A model generated the notes under the pieces. That model saw only the letters and a program-made list of their open reading frames with translations. It was not told where the DNA came from and made no database searches. From NCBI GenBank assembly GCA_028752905.1, contig JAQNBH010000009.1:40988509-41052508 (forward strand): DNA of 64,000 nucleotides, written 5' to 3'. This document shows positions 34,701 through 44,277 of this stretch, in pieces. Position numbers and translations under genes: made by a program. Position 1 is the stretch's first letter; each line of letters starts with the position of its first letter. The DNA comes from Cladorhizidae sp. MBARI D1340-BT2 (Eukaryota; Porifera; Demospongiae; Poecilosclerida; Cladorhizidae).

Positions 34701-37700
34701 GTAAACCTTGTTCTCCGAGGTCGGAAGGGGTCCAACAATGTCCTCATGAAGGCTTCCGAAACGTCTGTCGGGAGGTGGTCGCTCCTTGAAGTGGGCGTGG
34801 ACATGATGCTGAATTTTGGATGCTTGGCAGTGGTGGCACTCTCTGCACCAACGGCAAATGTCTCCCTTGAGACCATGCCAGACGAAACGGGAGGAGATTG
34901 CTTTATGTTATGGAAGACTGTCAGAGTGAGAAAGACCATGGATGGCTTCAAGGACTCCACTCTGATGGCACGACCGGTCTGTTCTGTCCGATGGAGGTAT
35001 CGCAGAGGATAGTGAAGTCACCAAATGTTATGTCTTGGAACTGAAGACCAGTGATAGAAGTCCGGTAGGCTGTGATCTCTGCTGAGTTGGACTGACAGTT
35101 GGCGGTAGTCGATGGTTTGGAGGGCAGCGGCTGAGATTGCTGCAGCGCGGGAAAGAGCATTTGCCACAACATTGGCTTTTCCTTCGATGTGAAGCAAGTT
35201 TGTTGAGAACTCAGCGATGAAAGACAGGTGTCTGGATTGTCTTGGTGATCGCTCTGCAGCACTGGGGAAAGCGTACGTCAACGGCTTGTGATCTGTGAAT
35301 ATCGTGAATGGTCGGCCTTCGTCGTACTCCCTGAAGTGTGTGATGGCGAGGTACAGTAGATGGTCAAGAGTTCCCGATCAAAGGTGCTGTACTTCCTCTC
35401 GGCTCCGGAGAGTTTGCGGGAGAAGAAAGCGATTGGGCTCCAGACACCGGCTTGAATCTGCTCCAGTTGGCCTCCGACAGCTTTGTCAGGAGCGTCCGCC
35501 ATGATGCTGGTCATTGCGGCCGCATGTGGATGGTGTAGGAGAGTGCCTGAAGCAAGAGCAGACTTGGCTCTGGTGAACGCCAACTGGCATTCAGGCGTCC
35601 ATGTGATGGTTTGACCTTTGACCTTAGTAGCTTCATGGAGTGGGTGCAGTTTCTCTGCCAGCCGGGGCATGAACCGGTGATAAAAGGTTATCATTCCCAG
35701 AAAGCGTTGAAGACTGGCCTTGGAGTCTGGGACAGGGAAATCATTTATATACAGCATCAACCCTGGAGGGCATGGGCGAGATACCGGCGGAGTTGAGACA
35801 ATGGCCGAGGTAATCCAGCTCAGAGACACCGAACATGCTCTTGGCCCTGTTGACTACCATGCCATTGGCAGAGAGGAGACGAAAAACTTGACGGAGGTGG
35901 TCGGCATGATCCTCAGTGCATGTGCTGGCCACCAGGATGTCGTCTAGGTAAACGAACACAAATGGGATGCCACGGAAGATTCCATCCATTAACGTCTGGA
36001 AGGCTTGTGCTGCATTCTTGAGTCCAAAAGGCATGTGTAAGAACTCCCAGAGACCGAAAGGGGTGATGATTGCCGTTTTGGGGGTGTCATCAGCGGCCAT
36101 TGGTATTTGGTGATAACCATGAATGAGGTCGACTTTGGAGAAGACCACCGTGGCCTCCAAACTGGCATTGAAGTCTTGGATATGTGGCAACGGGTAGCGG
36201 CCATCTACCGTAGCATCGTTACGACGGCGAAAATTGCCACATGGTCGCCCACCTCCCTCCTCTGGGCCGCCAACCTCCCTCCTCTGGGCCGCCAACCTCC
36301 CTCCTCTGGGCCGCCAACCTCCCTCCTCTGGGCCGCCAACCTCCCTCCTCTGGGCTTTGGCACAATGTGGAGAGGGGAGGCCCAGGGTGAGTTGGATCGG
36401 TGAATGATGCCGAGTTGTTCCATCCTAGTGAGCTCTGCCTTAGTGATTGTTAGTTTCTCGGCGACGAGGCGTCCACGAGCATGAAGAGGATGTCCCTTCG
36501 TAATGATGTGGTGCTCTACACCGTGTTTATTGGTGGCCGTGGATTGGAAACGGGGGATGAGGAGTTCCGGAAAGTCGTCAATGGTGCGGTCAAAGGCATT
36601 GACTGAGGGCGCATGCAAGCCAGAGACAGATAGCTGCTCACAAGCGATCTTGGTCGGGATCGAGGAGTAGTTGGCCATGTCGATAAGGCGGCGCCCGGCC
36701 AAGTCTATGGCAAGGTCATTGGCGATGAAAAAAATCGGTGCCAAGGATGGGCTCGGTGACATCAGCCACGTGGAACTCTTGGGTGAAGCAGCGTCCATGA
36801 ACCAGGAGAAGGGGAATGTCCCTTGTGCCCCACATAGTGATGGGAGACCCATTGGCAGCGATGAGGGGTGTTGTGGTGGTGCGGGACTTCTTGTCGGCAA
36901 TGGAAGCGGGGTAAACAGAGAAGTCAGCACCACGGTCAACGAGGTAGGTACGGCCTGAGCGGCGGTCCCATACAGTCATTGTATTCTTCTCCTGATGGCC
37001 GACCGCGGAGACTTTTAGCGGCCGGCCTGGTCGTTTCCCCGACGCCGTTGTGACTGGAGTGACGGGGAATAGGCGGCTGAGCGGGCAGCCCTTGCGGTTG
37101 CACTTCTGGGCAGCCTCGCCAAACTTGGCATGGTAGAAGCATAGTGTCTCGTGGGTCAAAGACCCAGGAGACGGGGGAGGGCTTGGTTTTCTTGAGTGCA
37201 GAGATCCCGGCAAGCCCTGGGTCGGCACGAGAAGCCTCCATAATGCGGTCAGCGTCTGAGGCCAAGACTTCGAGGTCATTGTTGGCTGAACCAGAGAGGA
37301 CGTGGCGAACTTCAATGGGCAGCTGAGCCATGAAGAGGGGGCATGTAGGAGGGTCTCAGGATCTGCGTTGAGGGACCGGATGTGACGGAGAAGTCCAGAT
37401 GGTTTCCTGTCTCCGAGACCGGAGAGGGAGAGCAGCTCATTGTCCTTCTCTGCCTGTGTCTTCCCAAAGGCCTTGATCAAGGCAGTCTTGAGAGTGTCAT
37501 AGCGATTATCAGCTGGAGGATTCAGGATGAGGGCCTCAGCCTCGCCTGCTGTGCTGTTGTCCAGGGCTGCCATGATGTAGCTGTACTTGGTTAAGTCAGC
37601 CGTGATTGGAGGCTTATGAGTCGCAAACTGAGCCTCGATCTGCAAGAACCACACGGCTGGGTGGGAGGTCCAGAAGGCGGGGAGCTTAACAGCTACAGCG

Positions 37701-40700
37701 TTGACGGTAGCGGGGGTCAGTTGTGGGCCCATTGGGGTAGCCAGAAGTCCCTGAAGGGCCTGAGCGATAGCCTGAACGTCGTCGGCAACAAGAGGCATGG
37801 TGAAGCGTTCGGTATCACGTCAGCGTCACCACTTTAGCGTGAGCTACTAAATATATTATAACCGAACACTGATAATGCAAGCAACAACTCAGAAAAGCAA
37901 GTTCACAAGTCAGTTAATTACCACAAGTCAAGTCAGGTGATCAGTTCGGCACGTGCGCCTGACTGTGACGCCACAGTGTGTAGTCAGTCAGGTTGTATTG
38001 GTGAGCAGTCAGGCAGGTTGTATTGGTGAGTAGTCAGGCAGGTTGTATTTGAGGTAGTCAGGCAGGTTGTATTGGTGAGCAGTCAGGCAGGTTGTATTGG
38101 TGAGTAGTCAGGCAGGTTGTATTTGAGGTAGTCAGGCAGGTTGTATTGGTGAGCAGTCAGGCAGGTTGTATTGGTGAGCAGTCAGGCAGGTGAGCAGTCA
38201 GGCAGGTTGTATTGGTGTGTAGTCAGGCAGGTTGTAATGGAGGTAGTCAGGCAGGTTGTATTGGTGAGCAGTCAGGCAGGTTGTATTGGTGAGTAGTCAG
38301 GCAGGTTGTATTGGTGTGTAGTCAGGCAGGTTGTATTGGTGAGCAGTCAGGCAGGTTGTATTGGTGTGTAGTCAGGCAGGTTGTATTGGTGTGTAGTCAG
38401 GCAGGTTGTATTGGTGAGCAGTCAGGCAGGTTGTATTGGTGAGCAGTCAGGCAGGTTGTATTGATGTGTAGTCAGGCAGGTTGTATTGGTGAGCAGTCAG
38501 GCAGGTTGTATTGGTGTGTAGTCAGGCAGGCAGGCAGGTTATATTTGAGGAGTCAGGCAGGTTGTAATGGAGGTTAAACCAAGCCATATTATGTTACTTA
38601 AAGGGAAATTTCTTTGGGTGGGAGATCACATTACAACTTATATCCAGGACTATCCCATGATTAATACCCATATTATTTACACTTGACTAATGTTTGAGAG
38701 TGGGAAGGAAGATCAGATCTGGATCAAATGAATTGGGTGAGTATGCCAGATGGCATCATGCCATACTATGGCTGCCCTCTCATGTGATGTTTTGGGGTGG
38801 TTGGGTGGTGTGAGGGTTGGTTCCTATTGTCAGGAGGTAATAATAATCGTAGCCAGTGCAGCATACATATATGATGAAGGGCTGCACTGCAAAGATAACC
38901 TCCACGGTGAGGGTTGGTTCTTATTGTCAGGAGGTAATAACGATTGTAGCCAGTGCAGTGCTCATATAATGAAGGACTGCACTGCATAGATACTGTATGG
39001 TGGCAATTAAACCTTCCAAATCAGACACGTTGACAGGGTAAGGGATTAAACTAGTCTTCGAGGAAAGAATGGGCAATGGTTTCTGCCCAGTGACATCGGT
39101 ATTGGCCTACATGTACGTGGTGGCAAGGACACACTGCCCAGACTCTTTCTTTCAACTCAGCAATGGGAGACTCCTTGCACAAGCGATAACTCGAGTGAAA
39201 GTGAAGGAGCATCTCAGCGTAATGGAGTAGTGACATCACTTGTGCAACATCAAGAGGGGAGGGGTGTCAGCAACACACTCTAAACATGTTGGGCAGGTGG
39301 AAGAGCAGTTTATCTTGAGATACACCTAAGACCCAGCTTGTCTCGTCCTCTTGGCATCTGGGGGAGGCCCTAAGCAATCGGCTCAGCATCTCTTGGCAGG
39401 CCCTAAGCAATCAGCTCAGCATCTCTTGGCATCTGGGGGAGGCCCTAAGCAATCAGCTTAGCATCTCTTGGCATCTGGGGGAGGCCCTAAGCAATCAGCT
39501 CAGCATCTCTTGGCATCTGGGGGAGGCCCTAAGCAATCAGCTCAGCATGTCAGTAGGATTCCATGGGGTGGGACTAGATGTTCTACACAAGATGGACACA
39601 GATTAAATATGTGTAGTCAGCTTGTTAGAAAGCCAGCTGCTCTTCTTTGAGTAGATCATTGTTGTGTCACATTAACTAGTAATGAATGCTAGGCATTGAG
39701 TGGTGAGCAAAGAGAAAGGAAAAAAGATGGCGCATTTGATGAATTCAGTAACTATGTCCATCTCCATTAACTTTTCCTGGCAGCCATGTGATCTGTTCTC
39801 ACCTGCCTGTGCAGCCAATTAAATTATTTGTGTGTGAGGGCCTATGGTGTAGGTGGTTTTGGAGGGCTTTATTTGGAGGGGCTGCAGGGCTTTATTTGGA
39901 GGGGTTGCAGGGCTTTGATGTCGTTGTTTCAAGTTGCTTGTTCTACTACCTGGTGTCGCAATTAACAGTGCAGCTTGTTCTCACTTGCGTAGCGAGACCA
40001 GTCCAATAGCTTGCTGGGCGCTTCATTATGACAATTATTATCAGTTTACATAAGCCTGCATTATTAGAGGTAGGTGACCTGTACATATTTGAAACGGTGA
40101 ATACCTACATTCATACGCCATGCACGGCACCAAGTTTTTCATCCGACTGCCCAGTAAGGGCTCGTTTCTCCAGCAAGAGAAATAGTTGGAAGAGGGGGGA
40201 AGAGAGCTCTGGTGGCATGGAGTGCACCTACCATAGATGTATATATTAGTAAATTTATTATATTCAATGATTATATCTCCCTTATGCCAAATAATGTCCA
40301 CATACAATGAATGTGCTACAGTCTGTGTTAAAATATTACTGCATTTTCAAAGATGATTTGAAGAATACTTTCTTCTGTGTGTCTCCTGCTTGGGTGTCCA
40401 TGTTGTGCCACTGGCCCAGTCCTGGTCGAACACCTCTCTGAAGGCACCAACAATGTCACTTCCTGCCATGGTGACCAGCATGTTCCTATTGACAGACTTC
40501 TTGCTGATGCTATAGGGACGAAACGTGCTCCCAGCTGGAAAGTCTGCTGGACTCCAATTGCCTGAATATAATCGAGAGATGGATGGGGTTATAAACAAGT
40601 CATAATTTAGGAGGGAGAATTAATTGGAAACCATGGTTGTAATTAGACTTCAATTGGGGTTTATAATAGGGTTATTAGGAGTGTTTTATAACAGTTGGTG

Positions 40701-43700
40701 ATAATGAGGTCTTATTGGAAGCCAAGAGGGTTATAATTGGCTATGTGATGGGTGTTAGTAGACGTTTGACCAGCGTGTGTGTGTTTTTGAGGAAAGCTGT
40801 ACAGATACCTGTTCTTGCAAATCACTTCAAATCCCTTTAATTTTGAGAAGAATTAAGAATTACTCTTAAATGAATTTGATTTTGCAAATTTTGTTGCAGA
40901 CAATGACTAACATAGCAATTCATATTTTGTTCACTTATCCCAGTGGAGCTGTTTATATATCATTTTATACCAAACGGCAGCTCATTATATTGGCATTCTA
41001 ATTATTATTCTTGGAGGGGGGATTATAGTTAAACTTATGAATATAATTGTTATTAAATAAGATTCTGTGAGCATTCGTTCAGCCTCGTATTGCAGGGAAG
41101 TCCTCTGCTAAAGTGTAACTAAAAGCCACACGTTTGTGAGGTTGACAACAGCTTGTTAGTTTCAGTGTGAATTGGGGAAACCGCAAATGAAGGATGAATT
41201 TAGCTCACTGAAGTGTGATGTATATAACTGCAGCTATTTATTGTCTTGCCTGTACTGAGGTGAACTGTCTTCCCGTCAATTATCCAATACTTCTGGTGGG
41301 AGAAGGAGAACCCAGACAAGCTTCTCCTTATCATTCCTTGCATGTTATTGGAGTAGAGCTTGAAGTAGCAATCCTGTGCCCTCTTGTGGTCTTCATAGCT
41401 GACAATCCGGTCCGAAACCAAGATGCTGACGTTCACACCGGCTTTGAAGATGTCGAGGATGCTGGAACATATGATCTCGTCCGTGATTTGATAGATGGCA
41501 ACCTATGGTGTCATTCAATGATGGCGGGTATTGTGAGTAAATGTCAAATTTTATGGATCAATATATAGACAGTCAGCACATATGGTGAGCAAAAAAAACT
41601 TCGTAAGAACCACAAAAAAAGGATCCATTTTGAATTTGTATTTGTACATATATAGTGATAAATAATGGTTAAGTTGTTTGCACATGCTATAGTTTTCTGT
41701 TAACTTGATGTTATATTGAACTTGACAAAAACGCTTGCCCAGAGTCATGTATTGTTTGTGCATTCACCCAGACGGATTTACATAACCAGGAACCACACAC
41801 ACACACACACAAAGCAGCCCTACTACACACACACACACAAAGAATGCAGCCCTACTATGACTGTAGTCATGAGGTTTCTTGGACAATACACCTTGGTTTT
41901 TATTGTAAATCACCACGTGAAATTCATCATGCATGTACTCCCTCAAATAGAGAATGCGGACAGTGTGCTGAATAAATACCACCCAAGAACTTGAGAATCT
42001 TGGAAAGTAACCTGAAGCCAGTGGTGAACTATACATTACCATGAATATTTGGGCAATTTTAATCGTCGTCTACGTAGGAAGTAGCAAATGACGTTGCAAA
42101 CCTGTAACGAGGACTTTGCACCAGAAAGCACGGAAAGAAAAGCATCACGAGCTCCGTCCGGGGAGGCAAAACCTTTGCTCACTTCCACATTTCTGTACGT
42201 CACCTTTTTGGTGATGTACGCTCCCGGGATGTTCTTTGGATCAGGGAGGACAACTTTTATGTGTGACTTGTTTGTGATGATAGACATGTCTGATGGTGAG
42301 TAGGTATTGTAGATTTTGTACTCTTCTCCATTGTCCCAGTCGTACTGGAATACTTGGCCATATAGATCTAGTAACTTGCAAGAGCAATCTTCGATGACCA
42401 CTCCAGCTTCCCTGTTCTTCATGAAGGCGGTCCAGCTGAAGTTGACGGAAGAGATGGAGGTTCGCTTCCCATGATCCACAATAACCACCTTGGCATGCAT
42501 GAAAGTGGTTGTGGAATAAGATCGTATCTGGATCCCATTCAGGTGCAGCCAGTCTAGTGGGATGATCTGCCCTCGACAGCTGGTCTGTGTGAAGTTGTTG
42601 GTGACTATTCGCACCCGGATTCCTTTCTGGTGAACTGCATTCAGCAATGCTGCAAAGATGGGGAACTTCTCGTGCTGTTGTTGGTCAACTGAACACCCCA
42701 TGCAAGTGTTGCATTTTTCACTGAAACTGGTACACTTGCTCCAACTGCTAAATCCTGTTTGGTAAAAAAATAAAAAAATAGAATTAAGTTAACCGATTGT
42801 TAAAATAAGCTATATACTCCAAAACATATTTACAGTGACTGGGGGAAAAATCACTGTAGAAACTAGGGTGACTTGCCTGGGGTGTAGAGATCGATGGTCT
42901 TCTCTGCAGACCGAATGAGGTCCAAGTAAGTGTCCACCGAGTGGTCTGGGGAGAAAAAAGGAGTCGCTGTGCATTTCTCATTGCAGTCTGTGACCTGAAA
43001 CTTCGAGATGTAATTCACATTTTGGTGGTCGTAGCAGATCGAGTTACTTTTTATTGCTCTTGCGGCCAGTAGCAGATAAGAAATAAGTAGATAGTAAGCT
43101 TCCATTCTCGTCTCGTAGGTTGATTGCGGTGTTTTCTCCGATTACTTTTGTTTTTGAGGGAAGTGCGCGCCGTTTTTATTTTGCCCATGCGTACCTGATA
43201 AAAGGCGCGATATGTTTTTGTGTGGTCGAATGCGCTAGATGGCCCCCCACGAACCGGGATGTGGCCTGGAAGACAGCCAATAAAGTAGGTGAGGCCATAA
43301 TTTATTTGTGACCCTACCAGCTGCTAACCAACCTGCTACAGTCTTAAGGGTACATTTTTTTTTAATTCTAAGAGCTGCATATTTTTTTCACCTTTACAAA
43401 GGGATTTCGGGATTAGCCAGGAATTCCTTGGACTCAATTGTCCTGTGTATGTATCCTGTGTATGTAAAGCATTTATTTCATCAAAATTAAGCATTGTTTA
43501 TGTGGGAATTTCCAGCCCAATTAATGTGGCTCTACCGAGGTTGATTAACCAGTTTTTAATCCAGATTGATTGAGGGTGTTTACACATAACTAGTTTTCAT
43601 GTTAAAGGTCTTATAACAACTGGAAGTTTGAAGTGTGTGACAACCAGTTTGTTTTATGCCTAAATAGAGCAGCTGCCATGAGCTCCCTGGCTACTGCACT

Positions 43701-44043
43701 TCCTATACCACTAGAGGAAACACTCGCATATATCTCGTGGGTATATATATTATCATCATGTATTATTGGAAAGTTGTTTTAGTTTTATAGTGGGTTGGAA
43801 ATTTTCTGTCGCACTCCATGACCTTTCTCTCCATGACCTCGTTGCAGGGCTGTGAAAAAGTTCAAGGCCATCGAGAAGACAATGTGCTCCAAGATGTTTG
43901 CCTCGGGCTCGCCCTTGGAATCAGAGCAGCAACTGGTTGAAGGAGATGAGGACTGCATATCTCCTGAGCAGCTCCAGAAGTATTATGATCTCTACCATGA
44001 GAAATTCAGGTCTCTCAAAATAAATCAATTATTGTTGAAATGA
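22576..44043 (+). CDS. FKBP6: FKBP6-like immunophilin with TPR repeats, exons of the 3' part (partial gene)
   Basis: Exons at 22576-22707, 24197-24327, 24397-24456, 24533-24730, 31369-31478 and 43848-44043 join in frame to about 274 residues. The first encodes the end of an FKBP domain ([20 protein letters not shown] and [12 protein letters not shown]), then [10 protein letters not shown] opens the TPR half. The TPR exons read [47 protein letters not shown] and [20 protein letters not shown], aligning in order with human FKBP6. The last exon contains [14 protein letters not shown], equivalent to the KEMWHRMF tail. FKBP6 is an Hsp90 co-chaperone in germline piRNA and meiotic work; here that role is inference. 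The N-terminal FKBP exons were not found. Intron 1 uses GC-AG. The last exon may instead splice at 44009 to exons near 52.5 kb. Very large satellite-filled introns are the oddity. Confidence 0.85.
22893..24150. repeat. 25-bp CT-rich minisatellite in FKBP6-like intron, about 50 copies
   Basis: The unit is TCTCTCTTCCTCCATTTCTT + TCTGC, with shorter 21-bp units lacking CTCT and an A/C variant (TTTATG for TTTCTG). The array ends about 45 bp before the acceptor of the next exon. The + strand is wholly pyrimidine-rich, so the array extends the polypyrimidine tract. The 490-residue serine/leucine/phenylalanine frame and its - strand counterpart are artefacts of the 75-bp (three-unit) periodicity. 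Confidence 0.95.
24197..24327 (+). CDS. FKBP6: FKBP6-like exon: FKBP end and linker to TPR
   Basis: Acceptor TTGTTCCAG. Codes [20 protein letters not shown] through [15 protein letters not shown] to donor GTAAGT at 24328. Confidence 0.85.
24397..24456 (+). CDS. FKBP6: FKBP6-like exon: first TPR helix
   Basis: The acceptor ATGGCACAG at 24396 gives a 69-bp intron and the best alignment to FKBP6 ([10 protein letters not shown] against FGNYLFRQNR). The upstream AG at 24369 would keep the frame and add nine residues; reading through would add 23. Donor GTAAGT. Confidence 0.75.
24533..24730 (+). CDS. FKBP6: FKBP6-like exon: TPR repeats
   Basis: Acceptor TTTCTCCCAG. Codes [20 protein letters not shown], then [20 protein letters not shown] and AAFRMGQ. 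Donor GTACTA at 24731 in phase 0. Confidence 0.85.
24731..25117. other. Intron sequence, no other feature seen
   Basis: Unique AT-rich intron between the TPR exon and the 33-bp array. Confidence 0.6.
25118..30848. repeat. 33-bp minisatellite in FKBP6-like intron, about 173 copies
   Basis: The unit is GACATTGCTTAGCAGGTGTG + TTGAAGCTGCAAG, with A/G and C/T variants (TTGAGGCTGC, TTGAAGTTGC, CTGCAGGGAC, TGCCTAGC). Because 33 is a multiple of three and several frames lack stops, open frames of over 1,200 codons occur on both strands; these are not genes. Irregular junctions (GAAGAGGGACATTGC and GCTGCAAGGAGCAGGTGTG) recur together at about 25886-25998, 26136-26248 and 27310-27424, marking higher-order duplications. 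Partial units with GGTGGTTGAAGC end the array. Confidence 0.97.
30849..31368. other. Intron sequence, no other feature seen
   Basis: Unique sequence with a C-run of about 12 at 31210, ending in a pyrimidine-rich tract before the acceptor. Confidence 0.6.
31369..31478 (+). CDS. FKBP6: FKBP6-like exon: last TPR
   Basis: Acceptor TTTCCACAG. Codes [20 protein letters not shown] and [16 protein letters not shown]. The donor GTGAGT at 31479 leaves phase 2, which the exon at 43848 completes. Confidence 0.85.
31479..32004. other. Intron sequence, no other feature seen
   Basis: Unique sequence before the 25-bp array. Short open frames only. Confidence 0.6.
32005..33662. repeat. 25-bp minisatellite in FKBP6-like intron, left part, about 66 copies
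   Basis: The unit is AGTCAGGCAGGTTGTATTGG + TGAGC or TGTGT. The array stops abruptly at 33662 at the LTR of a Gypsy element and resumes at 37976, so the element inserted into a pre-existing array. Confidence 0.95.
33666..33795 (-). repeat. 3' LTR of the Gypsy element
   Basis: Matches 37833-37975 with scattered substitutions and a short deletion. Shares TAAATATATTATAACCGAA and CACAAGTCAAGTCAGGTGAT. Confidence 0.85.
34173..35262 (-). pseudogene. Gypsy integrase region, frameshifted
   Basis: On the - strand, 35262-34948 covers the linker after RNase H, including a [18 protein letters not shown] block typical of the RNase H-integrase junction. 34960-34637 spans the zinc-binding H2C2 region across frames. 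34652-34173 holds the core with [17 protein letters not shown] (second catalytic D) and [20 protein letters not shown] (catalytic E). At least two frameshifts break the integrase. Confidence 0.8.
35278..36500 (-). pseudogene. Gypsy reverse transcriptase and RNase H, frameshifted
   Basis: The - strand frames 36295-35741 and 35829-35278 carry [20 protein letters not shown], the catalytic [11 protein letters not shown] box, and then the connection ([18 protein letters not shown]) and RNase H ([37 protein letters not shown]). The normal RNase H first catalytic aspartate sits in the SIMADAPD block. The N-terminal fingers are interrupted at 36240-36357 by a 22-bp tandem duplication that changes frame. 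Confidence 0.85.
36240..36357. repeat. 22-bp tandem duplication inside reverse transcriptase, about 5 copies
   Basis: CCTCTGGGCCGCCAACCTCC + CT repeats five times within the coding segment for the PKPRGG motif. The unit length is not a multiple of three, so it disrupts the frame. Confidence 0.9.
36716..37798 (-). pseudogene. Gypsy gag and protease region
   Basis: A 360-codon frame starts 34 bp after the 5' LTR. It contains a gag-like helical region ([20 protein letters not shown]), a degenerate Cys-His segment ([14 protein letters not shown]) and a retroviral-type aspartic protease with [13 protein letters not shown], where the usual D-T/S-G-A has arginine in the second position. The protease C-terminal half includes [11 protein letters not shown]. 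The frame is open, but the changed active-site residue suggests inactivity. Confidence 0.8.
37833..37975 (-). repeat. 5' LTR of the Gypsy element
   Basis: On the - strand it begins TGTGGCGTCACAGTCAGG and ends at about CTCACGCTAAA, immediately before the primer-binding-like tract. Confidence 0.85.
37976..38575. repeat. 25-bp minisatellite, right part, about 23 copies
   Basis: Same unit as 32005-33662, with extra variants (TTTGAGGTAGTCAGG, GTAATGGAGG) towards its end. Confidence 0.95.
38576..40253. other. Intron sequence with small direct repeats
   Basis: 38809-39000 is an imperfect duplication of about 96 bp (GTGAGGGTTGGTTC...CTGCACTGCA). 39347-39548 is a 42-bp unit (TCTTGGCATCTGGGGGAGGC...) in about five copies, one of them truncated. 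39840-39905 holds a 26-bp duplication (GGGCTTTATTTGGAGGGG). No exon is evident. Confidence 0.6.
40254..40259 (-). terminator. Poly(A) signal for the phospholipase D-like gene
   Basis: AATAAA on the - strand, about 90 nt after the stop codon at 40347. Confidence 0.5.
40347..40561 (-). CDS. PLD-like exon 4
   Basis: Acceptor ATATTCAG. Codes [20 protein letters not shown] through [16 protein letters not shown] to the stop. Confidence 0.85.
40347..43105 (-). CDS. Phospholipase D-family protein (PLD3/PLD4-like), complete, four exons
   Basis: Exons 42877-43105, 42102-42754, 41250-41502 and 40347-40561 join in phase to 1,350 bp, giving 449 residues. The N-terminus ([20 protein letters not shown]) looks like a signal peptide or anchor, placing the protein in the secretory or lysosomal route. 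HKD motif 1 is MHAKVVIVD (about H163, K165, D170) followed by SSVNFSW and [15 protein letters not shown] motif 2 is [10 protein letters not shown] (about H363, K365, D370) followed by STGNWS. This two-HKD layout and the NWS and GVVIEDCSC blocks are those of PLD3/PLD4, lysosomal 5' exonucleases in mammals. Whether this protein is a nuclease or lipase is not decided by sequence. Introns 1 and 3 have GC donors. The whole gene sits antisense inside the last long intron of the FKBP6-like gene. Confidence 0.88.
41250..41502 (-). CDS. PLD-like exon 3 (second HKD motif)
   Basis: Acceptor GACACCATAG. Opens [20 protein letters not shown] and closes HLST at donor GCAAGA after ACAG. Confidence 0.88.
42102..42754 (-). 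CDS. PLD-like exon 2 (first HKD motif)
   Basis: Acceptor ACCAAACAG. Opens [20 protein letters not shown] and ends GAKSSLQ at donor GTTTGC after TTACAG. The length of 653 bp keeps the frame on both sides. Confidence 0.88.
42877..43105 (-). CDS. PLD-like exon 1 (signal peptide)
   Basis: Start methionine with a hydrophobic leader. Ends KTIDLYTP at donor GCAAGT after CCCAG. Using the GT three bases further on would lead into a stop in exon 2. Confidence 0.85.
43106..43847. other. Intergenic/intron sequence upstream of the PLD-like gene
   Basis: Must hold the promoter of the PLD-like gene. I see no clear TATA box or other element in it. Confidence 0.4.
43848..44043 (+). CDS. FKBP6: FKBP6-like exon: C-terminal tail
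   Basis: Acceptor CGTTGCAG. The first base completes the AAG codon left open at 31478. Codes [20 protein letters not shown], an acidic stretch and [13 protein letters not shown], and stops at 44041 if unspliced. A weak donor (TTCAG then GTCTCT) at 44010 would allow splicing to 52507. Confidence 0.8.
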
Positions 44044-44277
44044 GGTTATTGCAGATGCTATTGTAAATGTTAAGCTCCTCCCACTTCAAATTGTTTGGGC
44101 CTGCAAATGTGGATTTCCCCTTTTGGTATTGCGTCATTGTCCTTGCCAAATCACGTTAGGAGTGAAATGGATCCTATGGGGGCGATTGTTCTTGGCTCAC
44201 AGTGTTTGGAGATTGGTACAGCTTAGCCATAGTTCCTTATCCTTAATGCCATTGATTTGTTTCTTGGCTCTGTAGAT

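Larger units (their letters stand above)
33666..37975 (-). mobile_element. Ty3/gypsy-type LTR retrotransposon, decayed, 4.3 kb
   Basis: Short direct LTRs of about 130 and 143 bp (33666-33795, 37833-37975) bracket gag, protease, reverse transcriptase, RNase H and integrase pieces in standard Gypsy order on the - strand. After the 5' LTR comes TGGTGACGCTGACGTGATAC, the place and style of a primer-binding site. Before the 3' LTR a run of 28 G on the - strand stands where the polypurine tract should be. No envelope gene is present. Frameshifts, a changed protease motif and a tandem duplication in reverse transcriptase make it defective. A clean target duplication is not resolvable within the satellite. 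Confidence 0.9.

Noticed and set aside
33829..37837. Numerous + strand open frames opposite the Gypsy element
   Set aside because: They are shadows of the - strand gag, protease, RT, RNase H and integrase segments and show no domain of their own.
39468..39650. 60-codon frame with [14 protein letters not shown] repeats
   Set aside because: It derives from the 42-bp direct repeat at 39347-39548 and has no other support.
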